Shown: in pieces, positions 52,069 through 60,944 of the stretch
Position numbering within the stretch: position 1 is the stretch's first letter
Layout: every line of letters begins with the position of its first letter
From: CAVUMR01 sp963742715
GTDB lineage: Bacteria; Actinomycetota; Actinomycetes; Mycobacteriales; Micromonosporaceae
DNA length: 64,000 nucleotides
NCBI GenBank assembly: GCA_963742715.1
Contig: CAVUMR010000002.1
Location: forward strand, 2,294,001-2,358,000
Direction: 5' to 3'
The notes under the pieces: model-generated
The model's database searches: none
Seen by the model: only the letters and a program-made list of their open reading frames with translations
Told to the model about the DNA's origin: nothing
Translations under genes and position numbers: made by a program

Positions 52069-52118
52069 GCGTACAGCGGCGTCGCGACGCGCGTCCGTGG
52101 CGCGGTCGACTGATCAGG

Positions 52119-52655
52119 GTGCCGCTGATGCTGAGCGCTCTGCTGGTCGCCGTACTGGTACTCGGCAGCGCGACAGCCGCCGGCGCGCCGGTACCCGATC
52201 GCCCGGACGCCGCAGGTCAGCGCACGGTCGGCGCCGGATTCCGCTGGCCGTTGGACAGTTCGCCACAGGTGGTGCGCGGCTTCACGCCGCCGCCGGAGCC
52301 ATGGTTGCCCGGCCACCGCGGTGTCGACCTGGCCGGCACGCCCGGCCAGACGGTGCGCTCGGCCGGTCCCGGCACGGTCTACTTCGCCGGCGTCATCGCC
52401 GGTCAGGGCGTGGTGAGCGTCCTGCACGCCGGCGGCCTGCGCACCACGTACCAGCCGGTTCAGCCCTTGGTGCGGACCGGTGACGCGGTGCGCGCCGGCG
52501 ACCCGATCGGTCGACTCCTCGCCGGCCACCCCGGTTGCCCGGTGGACACCTGTCTGCACTGGGGACTACGGCGCGGCGAGACCTATCTGGACCCGTTGTC
52601 CCTGCTCGGCCGCCTCCGGGTGCGGCTGTTGCCGCTCGACGGCGGTCAGCCGTGA
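52119..52655 (+). CDS. Secreted M23-family (LytM-type) peptidase
   Basis: The GTG at 52119 begins a signal-peptide-like stretch (VPLMLSALLVAVLVLG then ATAAGA). The M23 domain has GHRGVDLAGTPGQ (His and Asp of the first zinc motif) and later CLHWGLRRGETYLDPLSLL (HWG for the second). M23 enzymes cut peptidoglycan crosslinks or act as LytM regulators. HxxxD is seen; the HxH of the second motif reads LHWG, as in many active members. The mature length, about 150 residues, is short. The open frame reaches upstream to 51639, so the start is uncertain. The end overlaps the convergent gene by 10 bp. Confidence 0.82.
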   Translation: MPLMLSALLVAVLVLGSATAAGAPVPDRPDAAGQRTVGAGFRWPLDSSPQVVRGFTPPPEPWLPGHRGVDLAGTPGQTVRSAGPGTVYFAGVIAGQGVVSVLHAGGLRTTYQPVQPLVRTGDAVRAGDPIGRLLAGHPGCPVDTCLHWGLRRGETYLDPLSLLGRLRVRLLPLDGGQP

Positions 52656-53887
52656 GCCAGCAGCGACCCAAGCCCGTCGGCAAGCCGCTCATAGTCTTCC
52701 GGCCGGTTGTACACGTGCGCCGAGAGCCGGAGCAGGCCCTGGCCCTGCCAGGCACTGACCGCGACCTCGACATCGAGCTGCTGGGAGATCCGCTCACGGA
52801 GCTCGCGGGCAGCCGGTTCGGTGGCTGCCACGCCGGCCGGTAGCGGGATGACCGCCATGCTCAGGTGTCCTGGTGGAGCGAGCCGGCTCACCTCCGCATC
52901 CAGCGCTGTCGCGACGAGGTGCTGACCGAACCGGACCAGGCGCGTGTTGTGCTCGCGTACGACGGTCTCGCCGAGTGCACGAAGCGCGTAAAGGGCGGCC
53001 GGAGCGGCGAGCCAGGCGGTGTAGTCGTCGGTTCCGTGGTACTCGACCGCGCCCGGATAGCCGTCGGGGCGAAGCCAGGACTCGACGAGGGTGCGCATCC
53101 GCCCGCGCCATCGGGTACCGACCGCCAGCACCGCGGTACCGCGCGCCGCGAACGCCCACTTGTGCAGGTTCCCGACCCAGAAATCGGCGCCGATGGACGA
53201 CACCTGCGCCGGCAGCATGCCCGGTACGTGCGCCGCGTCGACGACCACCGGTACGCCGCGGTCGCGCATCAACGCGACGATCTCCGCCACCGGGAACAGG
53301 CGCGCGGTCAACGACGTGATCTGGTCGACGACGACGAGTCTGGTGCGGTCGGTCAGAGCCGCCTCGAGCGCGGCCAGCACCTCGTCGTCGGACGGCGTCA
53401 ACGGCAGCGGAACCCGCACCGGTACCGCGCCGGTCTCGGCGCACCGGCGCTGCACCCCGAAGTCCACCGCGCCGTACGCGTGATCGGTGGTGACCACCTC
53501 GTCGCCGGCCTGGAGCTGGACCGAATCGAGCGCGACGGTGATGCCGGTGGTGGTGTTCGGGACGAACGCGGCGCACGACGGATCAGCGTCGAGAAACCTG
53601 GCCACGTGCTCGCGGGTATGCGTGAGCCGCTCCGCCAGGCTACGGCCGAAGAACCGCATGGGATTGTTCTCCATCTCGTCCCGCAGGCGCTGTTGCGCCC
53701 GTTGGACGGAGATCGGAACGGCACCGTAGGACCCGTGATTCAGGTGGGCCACCGCCGGGTCGAGCGAGAAGAGCAGCCGCGCCCCGGGCATCGCCGCCGG
53801 CACGTCGGGAGTCCCGGTGGGTCTCGAGTGGGGACGTGGATCAGTCAATGCACGCTCACCACCAGCGGTAATGCCACAGCCGCGCAC
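52646..53887 (-). CDS. PLP-dependent aminotransferase class V (isopenicillin-N-epimerase/EgtE-like)
   Basis: The 413-residue protein has LNHGSYGAVPISVQRAQ near the start, NTTTGITVALDSVQL, VVDAAHVPGML with the PLP-ring Asp/His, and the Schiff-base Lys in GNLHKWAFAARG. Homologues include isopenicillin N epimerase, cysteine lyases and the ergothioneine enzyme EgtE; the substrate is not decided. The start ATG at 53887 could be replaced by an internal start near MPGARLL (53791). It converges with the M23 gene. Confidence 0.88.
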   Translation of the reverse strand: MRGCGITAGGERALTDPRPHSRPTGTPDVPAAMPGARLLFSLDPAVAHLNHGSYGAVPISVQRAQQRLRDEMENNPMRFFGRSLAERLTHTREHVARFLDADPSCAAFVPNTTTGITVALDSVQLQAGDEVVTTDHAYGAVDFGVQRRCAETGAVPVRVPLPLTPSDDEVLAALEAALTDRTRLVVVDQITSLTARLFPVAEIVALMRDRGVPVVVDAAHVPGMLPAQVSSIGADFWVGNLHKWAFAARGTAVLAVGTRWRGRMRTLVESWLRPDGYPGAVEYHGTDDYTAWLAAPAALYALRALGETVVREHNTRLVRFGQHLVATALDAEVSRLAPPGHLSMAVIPLPAGVAATEPAARELRERISQQLDVEVAVSAWQGQGLLRLSAHVYNRPEDYERLADGLGSLLAHG

Positions 53888-53996
53888 ACCTTCATCCTTT
53901 GATCATGACGTAGGGCGGCTCGCCACGCCGACCGTCCGGCCGAGCCACCGGCACGACGGCCGCCGTACTGTGCTACCGGCACGAGGGCACTGCCGG

Positions 53997-54941
53997 TCAG
54001 GCGCGCGGATGTGCCTGCCGGTACACCTCGCGGAGCCGCTCCACCGACACGTGGGTGTACACCTGCGTGGTGGCGAGCGAAGCGTGACCGAGCAGCTCCT
54101 GTACCGCCCGCAGGTCCGCGCCGCCCTCCAACATGTGGGTGGCCGCGGAGTGACGCAGCATGTGCGGTGCGACCTGCGGTACTCCGGCCTGCTCGGCCAG
54201 TACCGCGAGGATCCGCCGCACCGATCGTGGATCGAGCCGGCGACCGCGAGCACCCAGCAACAGGGCCGGACCACTGTCGGACCTGGCGAGGGCGGGCCGG
54301 CCGTGGTCGAGGTACCCGCCCAGGGCTGTTTCGGCGGGTACGCCGTACGGAACGGTCCGCTCCTTCGAGCCCTTTCCGAAGACCCGTACGACCCGGCGGG
54401 ACCGGTCCACGTCGTCGACATCCAGCCCGCACAGTTCACCCACCCGGATACCGGAGGCGTACAGCAACTCGATGACCACGCGGTCGCGTAGTCCGATCGG
54501 ATCCGATTCCGTGGCTGCCGCCGCCAGGTCGACGGCTTCGTCGGCGCGGAGTACCTCCGGCAGGTCCCGATGTGGCTTCGGACTAGCCAGGAGCAGGCCG
54601 GGATCACGCTCGAGCAGTCCGTCGGCGTGCGCCCAGCGGCAGAACGTACGGGCCGCGGCCGCCCGCCGCGCCAGCGTGGTACGGGCCGAGCCGGTGGTAC
54701 GCATCCGCGCGAGCCAACTCCGCAACGCGGTCAGGTCGAGCGCACCGAGGTCCGTCCGACCGAGCCTGGACGCGTGATCCAGGAGTGACGCGACATCACC
54801 CAGGTACGCCCGGATCGTGTGCGCGGACCGGTTGCGTTCACTGGCCAGGTGCCGCGCGAACCGGTCGAGGGCATCCTGCGACGCCTCCGGCAGGCTCTCG
54901 TAGAGCACGGCAGCCGACTGCTGCCCGGCGCGTCGCGACAT
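53997..54941 (-). CDS. xerC: XerC-type site-specific tyrosine recombinase
   Basis: The 314-residue protein has an N-terminal SAM-like domain (LDRFARHLASERNRSAHTIR) and a C-terminal catalytic domain. All residues of the tyrosine-recombinase set are present: Arg166 (IRVGEL), Lys193 (GKGSKERTVP), His260 and Arg263 (HMLRHSAATHML), His286 (LLGHASL) and Tyr295 (TTQVYTHVS). XerC resolves chromosome dimers at dif with XerD. I chose the ATG at 54941; the open frame goes to 55094. It lies next to dprA, as in many actinobacteria. Confidence 0.93.
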   Translation of the reverse strand: MSRRAGQQSAAVLYESLPEASQDALDRFARHLASERNRSAHTIRAYLGDVASLLDHASRLGRTDLGALDLTALRSWLARMRTTGSARTTLARRAAAARTFCRWAHADGLLERDPGLLLASPKPHRDLPEVLRADEAVDLAAAATESDPIGLRDRVVIELLYASGIRVGELCGLDVDDVDRSRRVVRVFGKGSKERTVPYGVPAETALGGYLDHGRPALARSDSGPALLLGARGRRLDPRSVRRILAVLAEQAGVPQVAPHMLRHSAATHMLEGGADLRAVQELLGHASLATTQVYTHVSVERLREVYRQAHPRA

Positions 54942-55112
54942 GCCTTGAACGTGCGGCTGGCCGGCGGCAACGTCAAGCCGGCGCGCCGCTGCCCGACCGG
55001 AATGCCAGCGGCAGTGCGGCCGGCGACCGCCGGGGGCAGAACCACCGACGACCGCGCCCACCCGACCAGCGACGACTGGATGACGCCGGACCACCAGCCA
55101 GGCCGCTGAAGA

Positions 55113-56294
55113 TCACCTGACCCGCGGCGGGCTGGCCGCCGGGACCCTGACCCGGGCGCGATCGGTAAGCCGGTATCCCCCGGCGGTCTGCTCGACCAGT
55201 CCGAGCAGCGTGAGTACCGGCAGGCTTCGACGGGCATCCGTCGGCGCGATGCCGGCCTCCGCCGCGATCCGCTCGAGCGGCACAGCGCGACGCGGCACCG
55301 CATCGAGTACCTGCGCGGACATCGGGTCCAACCCGTCGCGGATCGTCTCGGGTCCACGTACCGGCATGGCCAACTCCTCGCCGATGCGCCCCACCTCCTC
55401 GATGACGTCGGCTGCCCGGGTCACCAGGCGGGCGCGCTCCTCCCGCAGGAACGAGTGCGCACCGACGCTCATCGCCGAGGTGACCGGACCCGGTACCGCC
55501 ATGAGCGGCCGGCCCAGGTCGAGGGCGCGGCGGGCGGTCTGCTTCGCGCCGCTGCGTGCGGCCGCCTCGACAATGACGGTGCCGCGGGTCGCGGCCGCGA
55601 TGACGCGGTTGCGGACCAGGAAGCGGTGCCGCTGTGGACGCGCTCCCGGCGGCCACTCGCTGACGAGCAGACCCTCCTCGACGATGCGCTCGAACAGGTT
55701 GGTGTTGCCCACCGGGTACGCCACGTCCACGCCTGAGGCGAGTACCGCCACCGTCACGCCTCCCGCGGCCAGCGCGCCACGGTGGGCCGCGGAGTCGATG
55801 CCGTACGCGCCACCGGACACCACGGTCCAGCCGCGATCCGCCAGGCCGTAGCCGAACTCGGTGGCGACATGCTTGCCGTACGAAGTGGCCGCCCGCGCGC
55901 CGACCACCGACACCGCACGATCGAGGAGCTCGGCGAGGTGCCCGTGGCCTCGTACCCACAGGCACAACGGCGGCATCGTGTTCTCGTCGTCAGGAGAGTC
56001 CACGTCGCGCAGGTCGGCCAGGCGCGCCGGCCACTCGGCCTCCTCCGGCGTCAGCAGGCGCGCGCCGAGTCGAACCGTGTGTGCGACCGCCTCCTCGGCT
56101 GTCCGTACCGGATCGAGTTCGGCGAGCCGCGCGGCGGCCACCTTCTGCAGTTTCTTCGGCGCGAGACCGCGTACCAGCTGATCCAGCACCGCGACCGGAC
56201 CTGCCTCGTGTACCAGCCGGCCGAGGATCCGGTTTCCGGGCTCGACCAGATGCGATAGCGCGACTCTCGCCAGCGTCGTTTCGTCCATGTTCAC
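55113..56294 (-). CDS. dprA: DNA-processing protein DprA
   Basis: DprA protects incoming single-stranded DNA and loads RecA. The 393-residue protein has a helical N-terminal domain and a Rossmann core with VSVVGARAATSYGKHVATEF and SGGAYGIDSAAHRG. The DprA-winged-helix C-terminal domain (about 325-380) has RRAVPLERIAAEAGI. GTG 56294 is chosen because GGAGG lies 5 bases upstream and it overlaps the comM stop (GTGA); ATG 56288 is an alternative. The dprA-comM-yraN order is standard. Confidence 0.94.
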   Translation of the reverse strand: MNMDETTLARVALSHLVEPGNRILGRLVHEAGPVAVLDQLVRGLAPKKLQKVAAARLAELDPVRTAEEAVAHTVRLGARLLTPEEAEWPARLADLRDVDSPDDENTMPPLCLWVRGHGHLAELLDRAVSVVGARAATSYGKHVATEFGYGLADRGWTVVSGGAYGIDSAAHRGALAAGGVTVAVLASGVDVAYPVGNTNLFERIVEEGLLVSEWPPGARPQRHRFLVRNRVIAAATRGTVIVEAAARSGAKQTARRALDLGRPLMAVPGPVTSAMSVGAHSFLREERARLVTRAADVIEEVGRIGEELAMPVRGPETIRDGLDPMSAQVLDAVPRRAVPLERIAAEAGIAPTDARRSLPVLTLLGLVEQTAGGYRLTDRARVRVPAASPPRVR

Positions 56295-57955
56295 CCTGCC
56301 CTCCGCAGTCGCAACTCGATGGCCTCCGATACGTCGCCGAGATCCGGCCGGTCCCGACCGGCCAGATCGGCCAGCGTCCACGCGGCCCGCAGAACGCGGT
56401 CGAAGCCCCGCGCGGACAGCACGCCCTGGTCCACCGCGCGTTCGACCGGCCAGGACACCTCGCGGGGTAGTCGCCAGGGCGGGGTGCGAAGCACGTGACC
56501 GGGCACCGAGGCGTTGGTACGCCAGCGCGGCGGCTCCGGAGTCGAGCCGCCCGGGGGCCCTACGGCCACGCTCACCGGTGCGGTCGCGGCGGACGAGTGG
56601 GCTGGTACGACAAGCCCGTCGGCGCCCACCATCGCGAGCGCCGTAAGCGGCGACCCGATCGCTCGAGTGGCCGCGGTCGCCCAACGGGCCGCCGCGGCTG
56701 CTCGTGCTTCGGCGACCCGCCGCGCCACCAGCGCCGACCGCTCCTGGCTGACCAGCTCGGTCACCAGCGCGGCAGCCCGTACCGGCAGCAACTCGACCTG
56801 CAGGTCGACCCGGTCCAGCAGCGGCCCGGACAACCGACCGAGGTACCGCCGGCGGGCCAGCCTCGTACACGTGCAGCTCTCGTCCCCCGCGGCACTGGCA
56901 CAGGGGCACGGGTTGGCCGCGATCACCAGCTGCACCTGTGCTGGATAACGGGTGATCCCACCCGAACGGGCGATCCGTACCTCGCCGTGCTCCAACGGCT
57001 CCCGGAGGGCGTCCAGCACGGCAGGCGAGAACTCCGGCGCCTCGTCGAGAAAGAGCACGCCTCGATGCGCCAACGACAGAGCGCCCGGTCGGGCCAGAGT
57101 GCTGCCGCCACCGACCAGCGCGGCCACGGTCGCGGTGTGGTGCGGTGCCTGGTACGGCGGGCGGCGCAACAGTGGCGCGCCCGGCGCCAGTACGCCGGCG
57201 ACCGAATGCACCGCGGTCACCTCGAGCGCCTCGGTGTCGTCCAGCGTCGGCAGGATGGACGACAGCCTTTCGGCCAGCATCGTCTTCCCTGCTCCAGGTG
57301 GTCCGAAGTACGCGAGGTTGTGTCCACCGGCGGCGGCCACCTCGAGGGCGCGCCGGCCGCGTTCCTGCCCGACCACGTCACTGAGGTCGCGGGTCGGATC
57401 GGGCAGCGGGTCCGGCTGTGCCGGCGGGTCGGCCAGCTCGGCTTCGCCGCGGAGGAAGGCCAGCAACCGGCGCAGCGTGTCGACTCCGGCGACGTGTACG
57501 CCCGGCACCAGCGCGGCCTCCCGGGCGTTCGCTATCGGCACCACCACCCTGGCCACTCCGGCCCGCGCCGCCGCCAGTACCGCGGGCAGCACTCCACGTA
57601 CCGATCGGACCTGCCCATCCAGGCCCAGCTCGCCGAACAGCGCCACGCCGCGCAGGGCGGCCTCGGGCACGGCCTGGTCCGCGCACAGGACCGCGGCGGC
57701 GACCGCGATGTCGAACCCGGAGCCGTGCTTGGGCAGCGACGCCGGCAGCAGGTTGACCGTGATCCGGCGCGACGGCCACGACGCGCCGGAGTTGAGGATC
57801 GCGGCGCGGACCCGGTCCCGGGCCTCCGACACGGCCGCGTCGGGCAGCCCGGACACGACCAGCCCGGGCAGGCCACGGGACAGATCCGCCTCGACCTCGA
57901 CCAGATGCCCGTCGACCCCGACCAGACCCACTGACAACACCCGCGCGTACGCCAT
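56291..57955 (-). CDS. ComM/YifB-family Mg-chelatase-like AAA ATPase
   Basis: The 554-residue protein has the N-terminal ChlI-like domain (ADLSRGLPGLVVSGLPDAA and ITVNLLPASLPKHGSGFD), the AAA core with Walker A GPPGAGKT, Walker B VLFLDEAPEF, and sensor/arginine motifs. A C-terminal Mg_chelatase_C region ends DVSEAIELRLRRAG. ComM is a hexameric branch-migration helicase in natural transformation of Gram-negatives; in actinobacteria its role is presumed similar. The ATG at 57955 overlaps the yraN stop by one base. Confidence 0.94.
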   Translation of the reverse strand: MAYARVLSVGLVGVDGHLVEVEADLSRGLPGLVVSGLPDAAVSEARDRVRAAILNSGASWPSRRITVNLLPASLPKHGSGFDIAVAAAVLCADQAVPEAALRGVALFGELGLDGQVRSVRGVLPAVLAAARAGVARVVVPIANAREAALVPGVHVAGVDTLRRLLAFLRGEAELADPPAQPDPLPDPTRDLSDVVGQERGRRALEVAAAGGHNLAYFGPPGAGKTMLAERLSSILPTLDDTEALEVTAVHSVAGVLAPGAPLLRRPPYQAPHHTATVAALVGGGSTLARPGALSLAHRGVLFLDEAPEFSPAVLDALREPLEHGEVRIARSGGITRYPAQVQLVIAANPCPCASAAGDESCTCTRLARRRYLGRLSGPLLDRVDLQVELLPVRAAALVTELVSQERSALVARRVAEARAAAAARWATAATRAIGSPLTALAMVGADGLVVPAHSSAATAPVSVAVGPPGGSTPEPPRWRTNASVPGHVLRTPPWRLPREVSWPVERAVDQGVLSARGFDRVLRAAWTLADLAGRDRPDLGDVSEAIELRLRRAG

Positions 57956-58326
57956 CAGAACGCGTCCCGGAGGTGCTCGACGCTGGCCGCGCCGGTGCGT
58001 TGCGGGCGTACGGAAAGGACGTCGAAGCGGATTTCCGGGGCGTGCGTGTCGGCCAGGTCGATCCATTGGGTCGCGAGGCGGCGCAGTCGCCGCACCTTGG
58101 CCGTGACGACAGCCTCGGCCGGCAGACCGTACTCGATGCTGCGCCTGGTCTTCACCTCGCAGAAGACGAGCGCGTCACCGTCTCTCGCGATGATGTCGAT
58201 CTCGCCGTCGCGACATCGCCAGTTGCGGGCCAGCACGACCATGCCGTCATCGAGAAGGTGCCGCAGTGCCACCCGCTCGCCATATGCGCCGACCGCGTCC
58301 TTGGCCCGTTTCGGTGGGGCAGGCAT
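57955..58326 (-). CDS. YraN/UPF0102 family protein
   Basis: The 123-residue protein has the restriction-endonuclease-like YraN fold: GAYGERVALRHLLDDGMVV, then WRCRDGEIDIIARDG and VFCEVKTRR, with the Glu-Xaa-Lys pair expected at a nuclease-like site. Its function is unproven. I chose ATG 58326, which follows GGAGGG; the open frame runs to 58479. The gene lies upstream of comM. Confidence 0.92.
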   Translation of the reverse strand: MPAPPKRAKDAVGAYGERVALRHLLDDGMVVLARNWRCRDGEIDIIARDGDALVFCEVKTRRSIEYGLPAEAVVTAKVRRLRRLATQWIDLADTHAPEIRFDVLSVRPQRTGAASVEHLRDAF

Positions 58327-58451
58327 CGACACCCTCCGTTCTCTGGTCCACCACTCGGCCGCACCTCTACGCGAACCGGCGCTCGCATTGAGCGCTCGGA
58401 CCAGGACCCTGCCGTCCAACGGAGAGACGAAGAAGTCCACAACCGCCGCCC

Positions 58452-58479
58452 TGTGGATAGGGACGGCGGTTGTGGACAA
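58452..58479 (-). promoter_or_regulatory. Two DnaA-box-like sites, opposite orientation to the 51.8-kb pair
   Basis: TGTGGACAA (58471-58479) and TGTGGATAG (58452-58460) are the reverse complements of TTGTCCACA and CTATCCACA. The spacing is 19 bp, as at 51832-51859, and the order on the minus strand is the same. The first is exact and the second has one mismatch. They lie upstream of yraN. Confidence 0.55.
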
Positions 58480-58618
58480 GGTTGCGCTGGCGATTCAGTT
58501 GTGCGTCGGCCGTGGGCAGCGCCGCTGGCTAGAGAGCCGCAGCCTGACGGACGCCGCCGTCCGACGGTCGCCGCTGCGTGGCGGACGTGCCCGCCGACCC
58601 CGCTGCGGCGGCTGGGTC

Positions 58619-58849
58619 CTAGCCGAGCACGCTGCGCCGATCTTCGGAGTCGGGACCGCGAGCGGTTCGTGACCGGTTGGCCAACGGCGGCTCGGATTCG
58701 TCGATGTCCTTGCCACCCGGGCCGGTATCCGGCCGGTGGATGCCCTGCACCGGTTCGGCCGCGTCAGAGGTGCCCGGCATCACCGGGGCGATCGGAGCGG
58801 TGCCGGGAGGCACGTCGTCACGATGGCTGCGTTCGGGTTCGTCGGTCAT
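58619..58849 (-). CDS. Small hydrophilic hypothetical protein, 76 residues
   Basis: The ATG at 58849 opens a frame rich in Asp, Glu, Pro, Gly and Arg with no hydrophobic core, ending SEDRRSVLG. It looks intrinsically disordered. A weak ribosome site is all that supports it, and the surrounding gaps of about 290 and 230 bp hold nothing else. No family is recognised. Confidence 0.45.
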   Translation of the reverse strand: MTDEPERSHRDDVPPGTAPIAPVMPGTSDAAEPVQGIHRPDTGPGGKDIDESEPPLANRSRTARGPDSEDRRSVLG

Positions 58850-59078
58850 ACCCGATCATCTACCCGACTCGCCGCTGTCCAACCCGGCCCGCCCCGAACG
58901 GGCGCGCGACAGCGGACGGGCGACCGGGCCGAACAGGGCGGGCTGGGTGAGCGACCCGCCAGGCCGAGCAAGGGCAGGAGAGACACCGCCGACTGGCCGA
59001 ACGGGACGGGCCGGCGTAAGACAGGGCAGCCAGGTGGCAGGGCGACCGGGCGGGCGAAGCGGCCCGGCTCGACGCGGA

Positions 59079-59402
59079 TCAGGTCCCGAAGGTCGCGTCA
59101 TTCGGCAGCGAGATGTCGGGCTTCTCCAACTCCTCGATGTTGACGTCCTTGAACGTCATTACCCGTACGTTCTTCACGAAGCGGGCCGGACGATACATGT
59201 CCCACACCCACGCGTCGTGCATTTCGACCTCGAAATACACCTCGCTGTCGGTGTTCCGGACATGCAGATCCACGGAGTTTGCGAGATAGAAACGCCGCTC
59301 GGTTTCCACGACGTAGGAGAACTGGCGGACGATGTCCCGATACTCCCGATAGAGCTGCAGCTCCATCTCGGTCTCGTACTTCTCGAGATCCTCCGCGCTC
59401 AT
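59079..59402 (-). CDS. DUF2469 family protein
   Basis: The 107-residue protein matches DUF2469 across its length: MSAEDLEKYETEMELQLYRE forms the first helix, and DMYRPARFVKNVRVMTFKDV the conserved C-terminal part. The family is restricted to actinobacteria and found next to rnhB and yraN. Its function is unknown. The ATG at 59402 overlaps the rnhB stop (ATGA). Confidence 0.93.
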   Translation of the reverse strand: MSAEDLEKYETEMELQLYREYRDIVRQFSYVVETERRFYLANSVDLHVRNTDSEVYFEVEMHDAWVWDMYRPARFVKNVRVMTFKDVNIEELEKPDISLPNDATFGT

Positions 59403-60340
59403 TCCGCCCCGCCTTCCATGGCACCATTGTCGCCCACGCCGCCGGCGCTGAGAATCCCGGCACCCGACACCAGGTCGAGCCTGCCCTGCCGGACCGGGCT
59501 ACCGCCACCTGGAGGGGTGTCAGCCCTGGTCAAGGCCGGGTCCGGCGTCGGCTCGCCGGCGCCGGAGGAGTCATCGGAGCCAGCTGCCGGCTCAAGATCG
59601 GCCGGCACCGGGCCGGGCGGACGATCATCCGCTGGGGCCCGCAACCGGACCGGGCCACCCAGCGGGCGGGCGTACCGGCCACCGGCGCACGGACGGCCGG
59701 CCGCGGCGGCCACGTTGATGTACGAGAACCGGTGCTCCGGGCAGGGGCCGTGCAGGCCGAGGGCCGCGGAATGCTCCGTCGTGACGTACCCCTTGTGCTC
59801 GTCGAAGCCGTACATCGGCCACTCGTCGTGCAGCTCGCGCATCATCCGGTCCCGGGTCACCTTGGCGAGCACACTCGCGGCCGCCACACACGCGGCCACC
59901 TGGTCGCCCTTCCACACCGCCAGGCCGGGTACACCCAGGCCGTCCACCGGAAAGCCGTCGGTCAGCACGTAGTCGGGTACCAGCGGAAGCCGGGCCAGCG
60001 CCCGCCGCATCCCGGCCAGGTTGCACACGTGCAGGCCACGCCGGTCGACCTCGCCCGGTGGCAGGACCACCACGGCGTGGCCGAGAGCACGCGCGAGTAC
60101 CTCTTCGTAGACCCGCTCGCGGGCCGCCGGGGTGAGCAGCTTCGAGTCGGCCAGCCCCGGTACCTCACCCCGCCGACCATCGGGCAACGCGACGGCGGCC
60201 ACCACCAGCGGGCCGGCACACGCGCCACGACCGGCCTCGTCCGCGCCGGCGATCCACCGGAACCCGCGCCGGCGCAGCGCCTGCTCCATCGCGTACAGGC
60301 CGGCTTCGCGGCGCAACACGGTGCGGTACGGAGAGAGCAT
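59399..60340 (-). CDS. rnhB: Ribonuclease HII with extended C-terminus
   Basis: RNase HII removes ribonucleotides from DNA. The 313-residue protein has GADEAGRGACAGP with the catalytic Asp34 and Glu35, and LTDGF and AAASVLAKVTRD downstream. The enzyme core ends at about residue 215. The last 100 residues are Pro/Gly/Asp-rich and disordered, which is longer than usual. I chose ATG 60340, overlapping the NUDIX stop by one base (TGATG); the open frame continues upstream antisense to NUDIX. Confidence 0.95.
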   Translation of the reverse strand: MLSPYRTVLRREAGLYAMEQALRRRGFRWIAGADEAGRGACAGPLVVAAVALPDGRRGEVPGLADSKLLTPAARERVYEEVLARALGHAVVVLPPGEVDRRGLHVCNLAGMRRALARLPLVPDYVLTDGFPVDGLGVPGLAVWKGDQVAACVAAASVLAKVTRDRMMRELHDEWPMYGFDEHKGYVTTEHSAALGLHGPCPEHRFSYINVAAAAGRPCAGGRYARPLGGPVRLRAPADDRPPGPVPADLEPAAGSDDSSGAGEPTPDPALTRADTPPGGGSPVRQGRLDLVSGAGILSAGGVGDNGAMEGGAE

Positions 60341-60858
60341 CAGTCCTCCCCGCCAGCCGGCGGGACGAGCCGGGTCGGGGCCGGTCCGGCACCGAGGGCG
60401 TGCCGTACCAGGGTGGGCAGCTCGGCCGGATAGTACGTCTCCGCGGTGACCTCCAGCTCGTCCGGCGACCACCACCGGTGCTCGTCGACGGTGGCGTGCT
60501 CGTACGTGTCGAAGTTGGCCGTACTGACCTGCCACCGGTCGACCTGTACGACGTAGAAGTCCTGCTCCTGGCGGTACCACCGGCCGTCGAAGCCGAACTC
60601 GGTCACGTCCTGCCAGACCGGCTCGCCGAGCTCGTCGACCCGCACCCGCAGGCCGGTCTCCTCGTACAGCTCCCGGGCAGCCGCCTGTGCGAGGGTCTCG
60701 CCCGGATCCAGTCCGCCGCCGACGGTGAACCAGTACCGCACCGCCGGCTCGGCCGGATCGCATCCGCGCAGCAGCAGCACCCGGCCGGCGCCGTCGAGGA
60801 GAAGCACCCGCGCGGCGCGGCGCATGATCGCGTCGGGTCGGGAGTTGGCAGTGGGCAT
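60340..60858 (-). CDS. NUDIX hydrolase
   Basis: The 172-residue protein has the Nudix box as GGGLDPGETLAQAAARELYEETGL region (residues 47-70): G, five residues, E, seven residues, REL-EETG pattern. NUDIX proteins cleave nucleoside-diphosphate-X compounds; the substrate is unknown. The first ATG at 60858 or an internal one near MRRAARVLLL are possible starts. It is coupled to rnhB, so it may help nucleotide hygiene. Confidence 0.9.
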   Translation of the reverse strand: MPTANSRPDAIMRRAARVLLLDGAGRVLLLRGCDPAEPAVRYWFTVGGGLDPGETLAQAAARELYEETGLRVRVDELGEPVWQDVTEFGFDGRWYRQEQDFYVVQVDRWQVSTANFDTYEHATVDEHRWWSPDELEVTAETYYPAELPTLVRHALGAGPAPTRLVPPAGGED

Positions 60859-60944
60859 GACCCTGTCAGCCTACGGTGCCGCTCGCGCCGGACGGGGACG
60901 GCAGGCGGCGCGGGTTCGGCGCATCCGCGCCGGGCCGACCGCGG

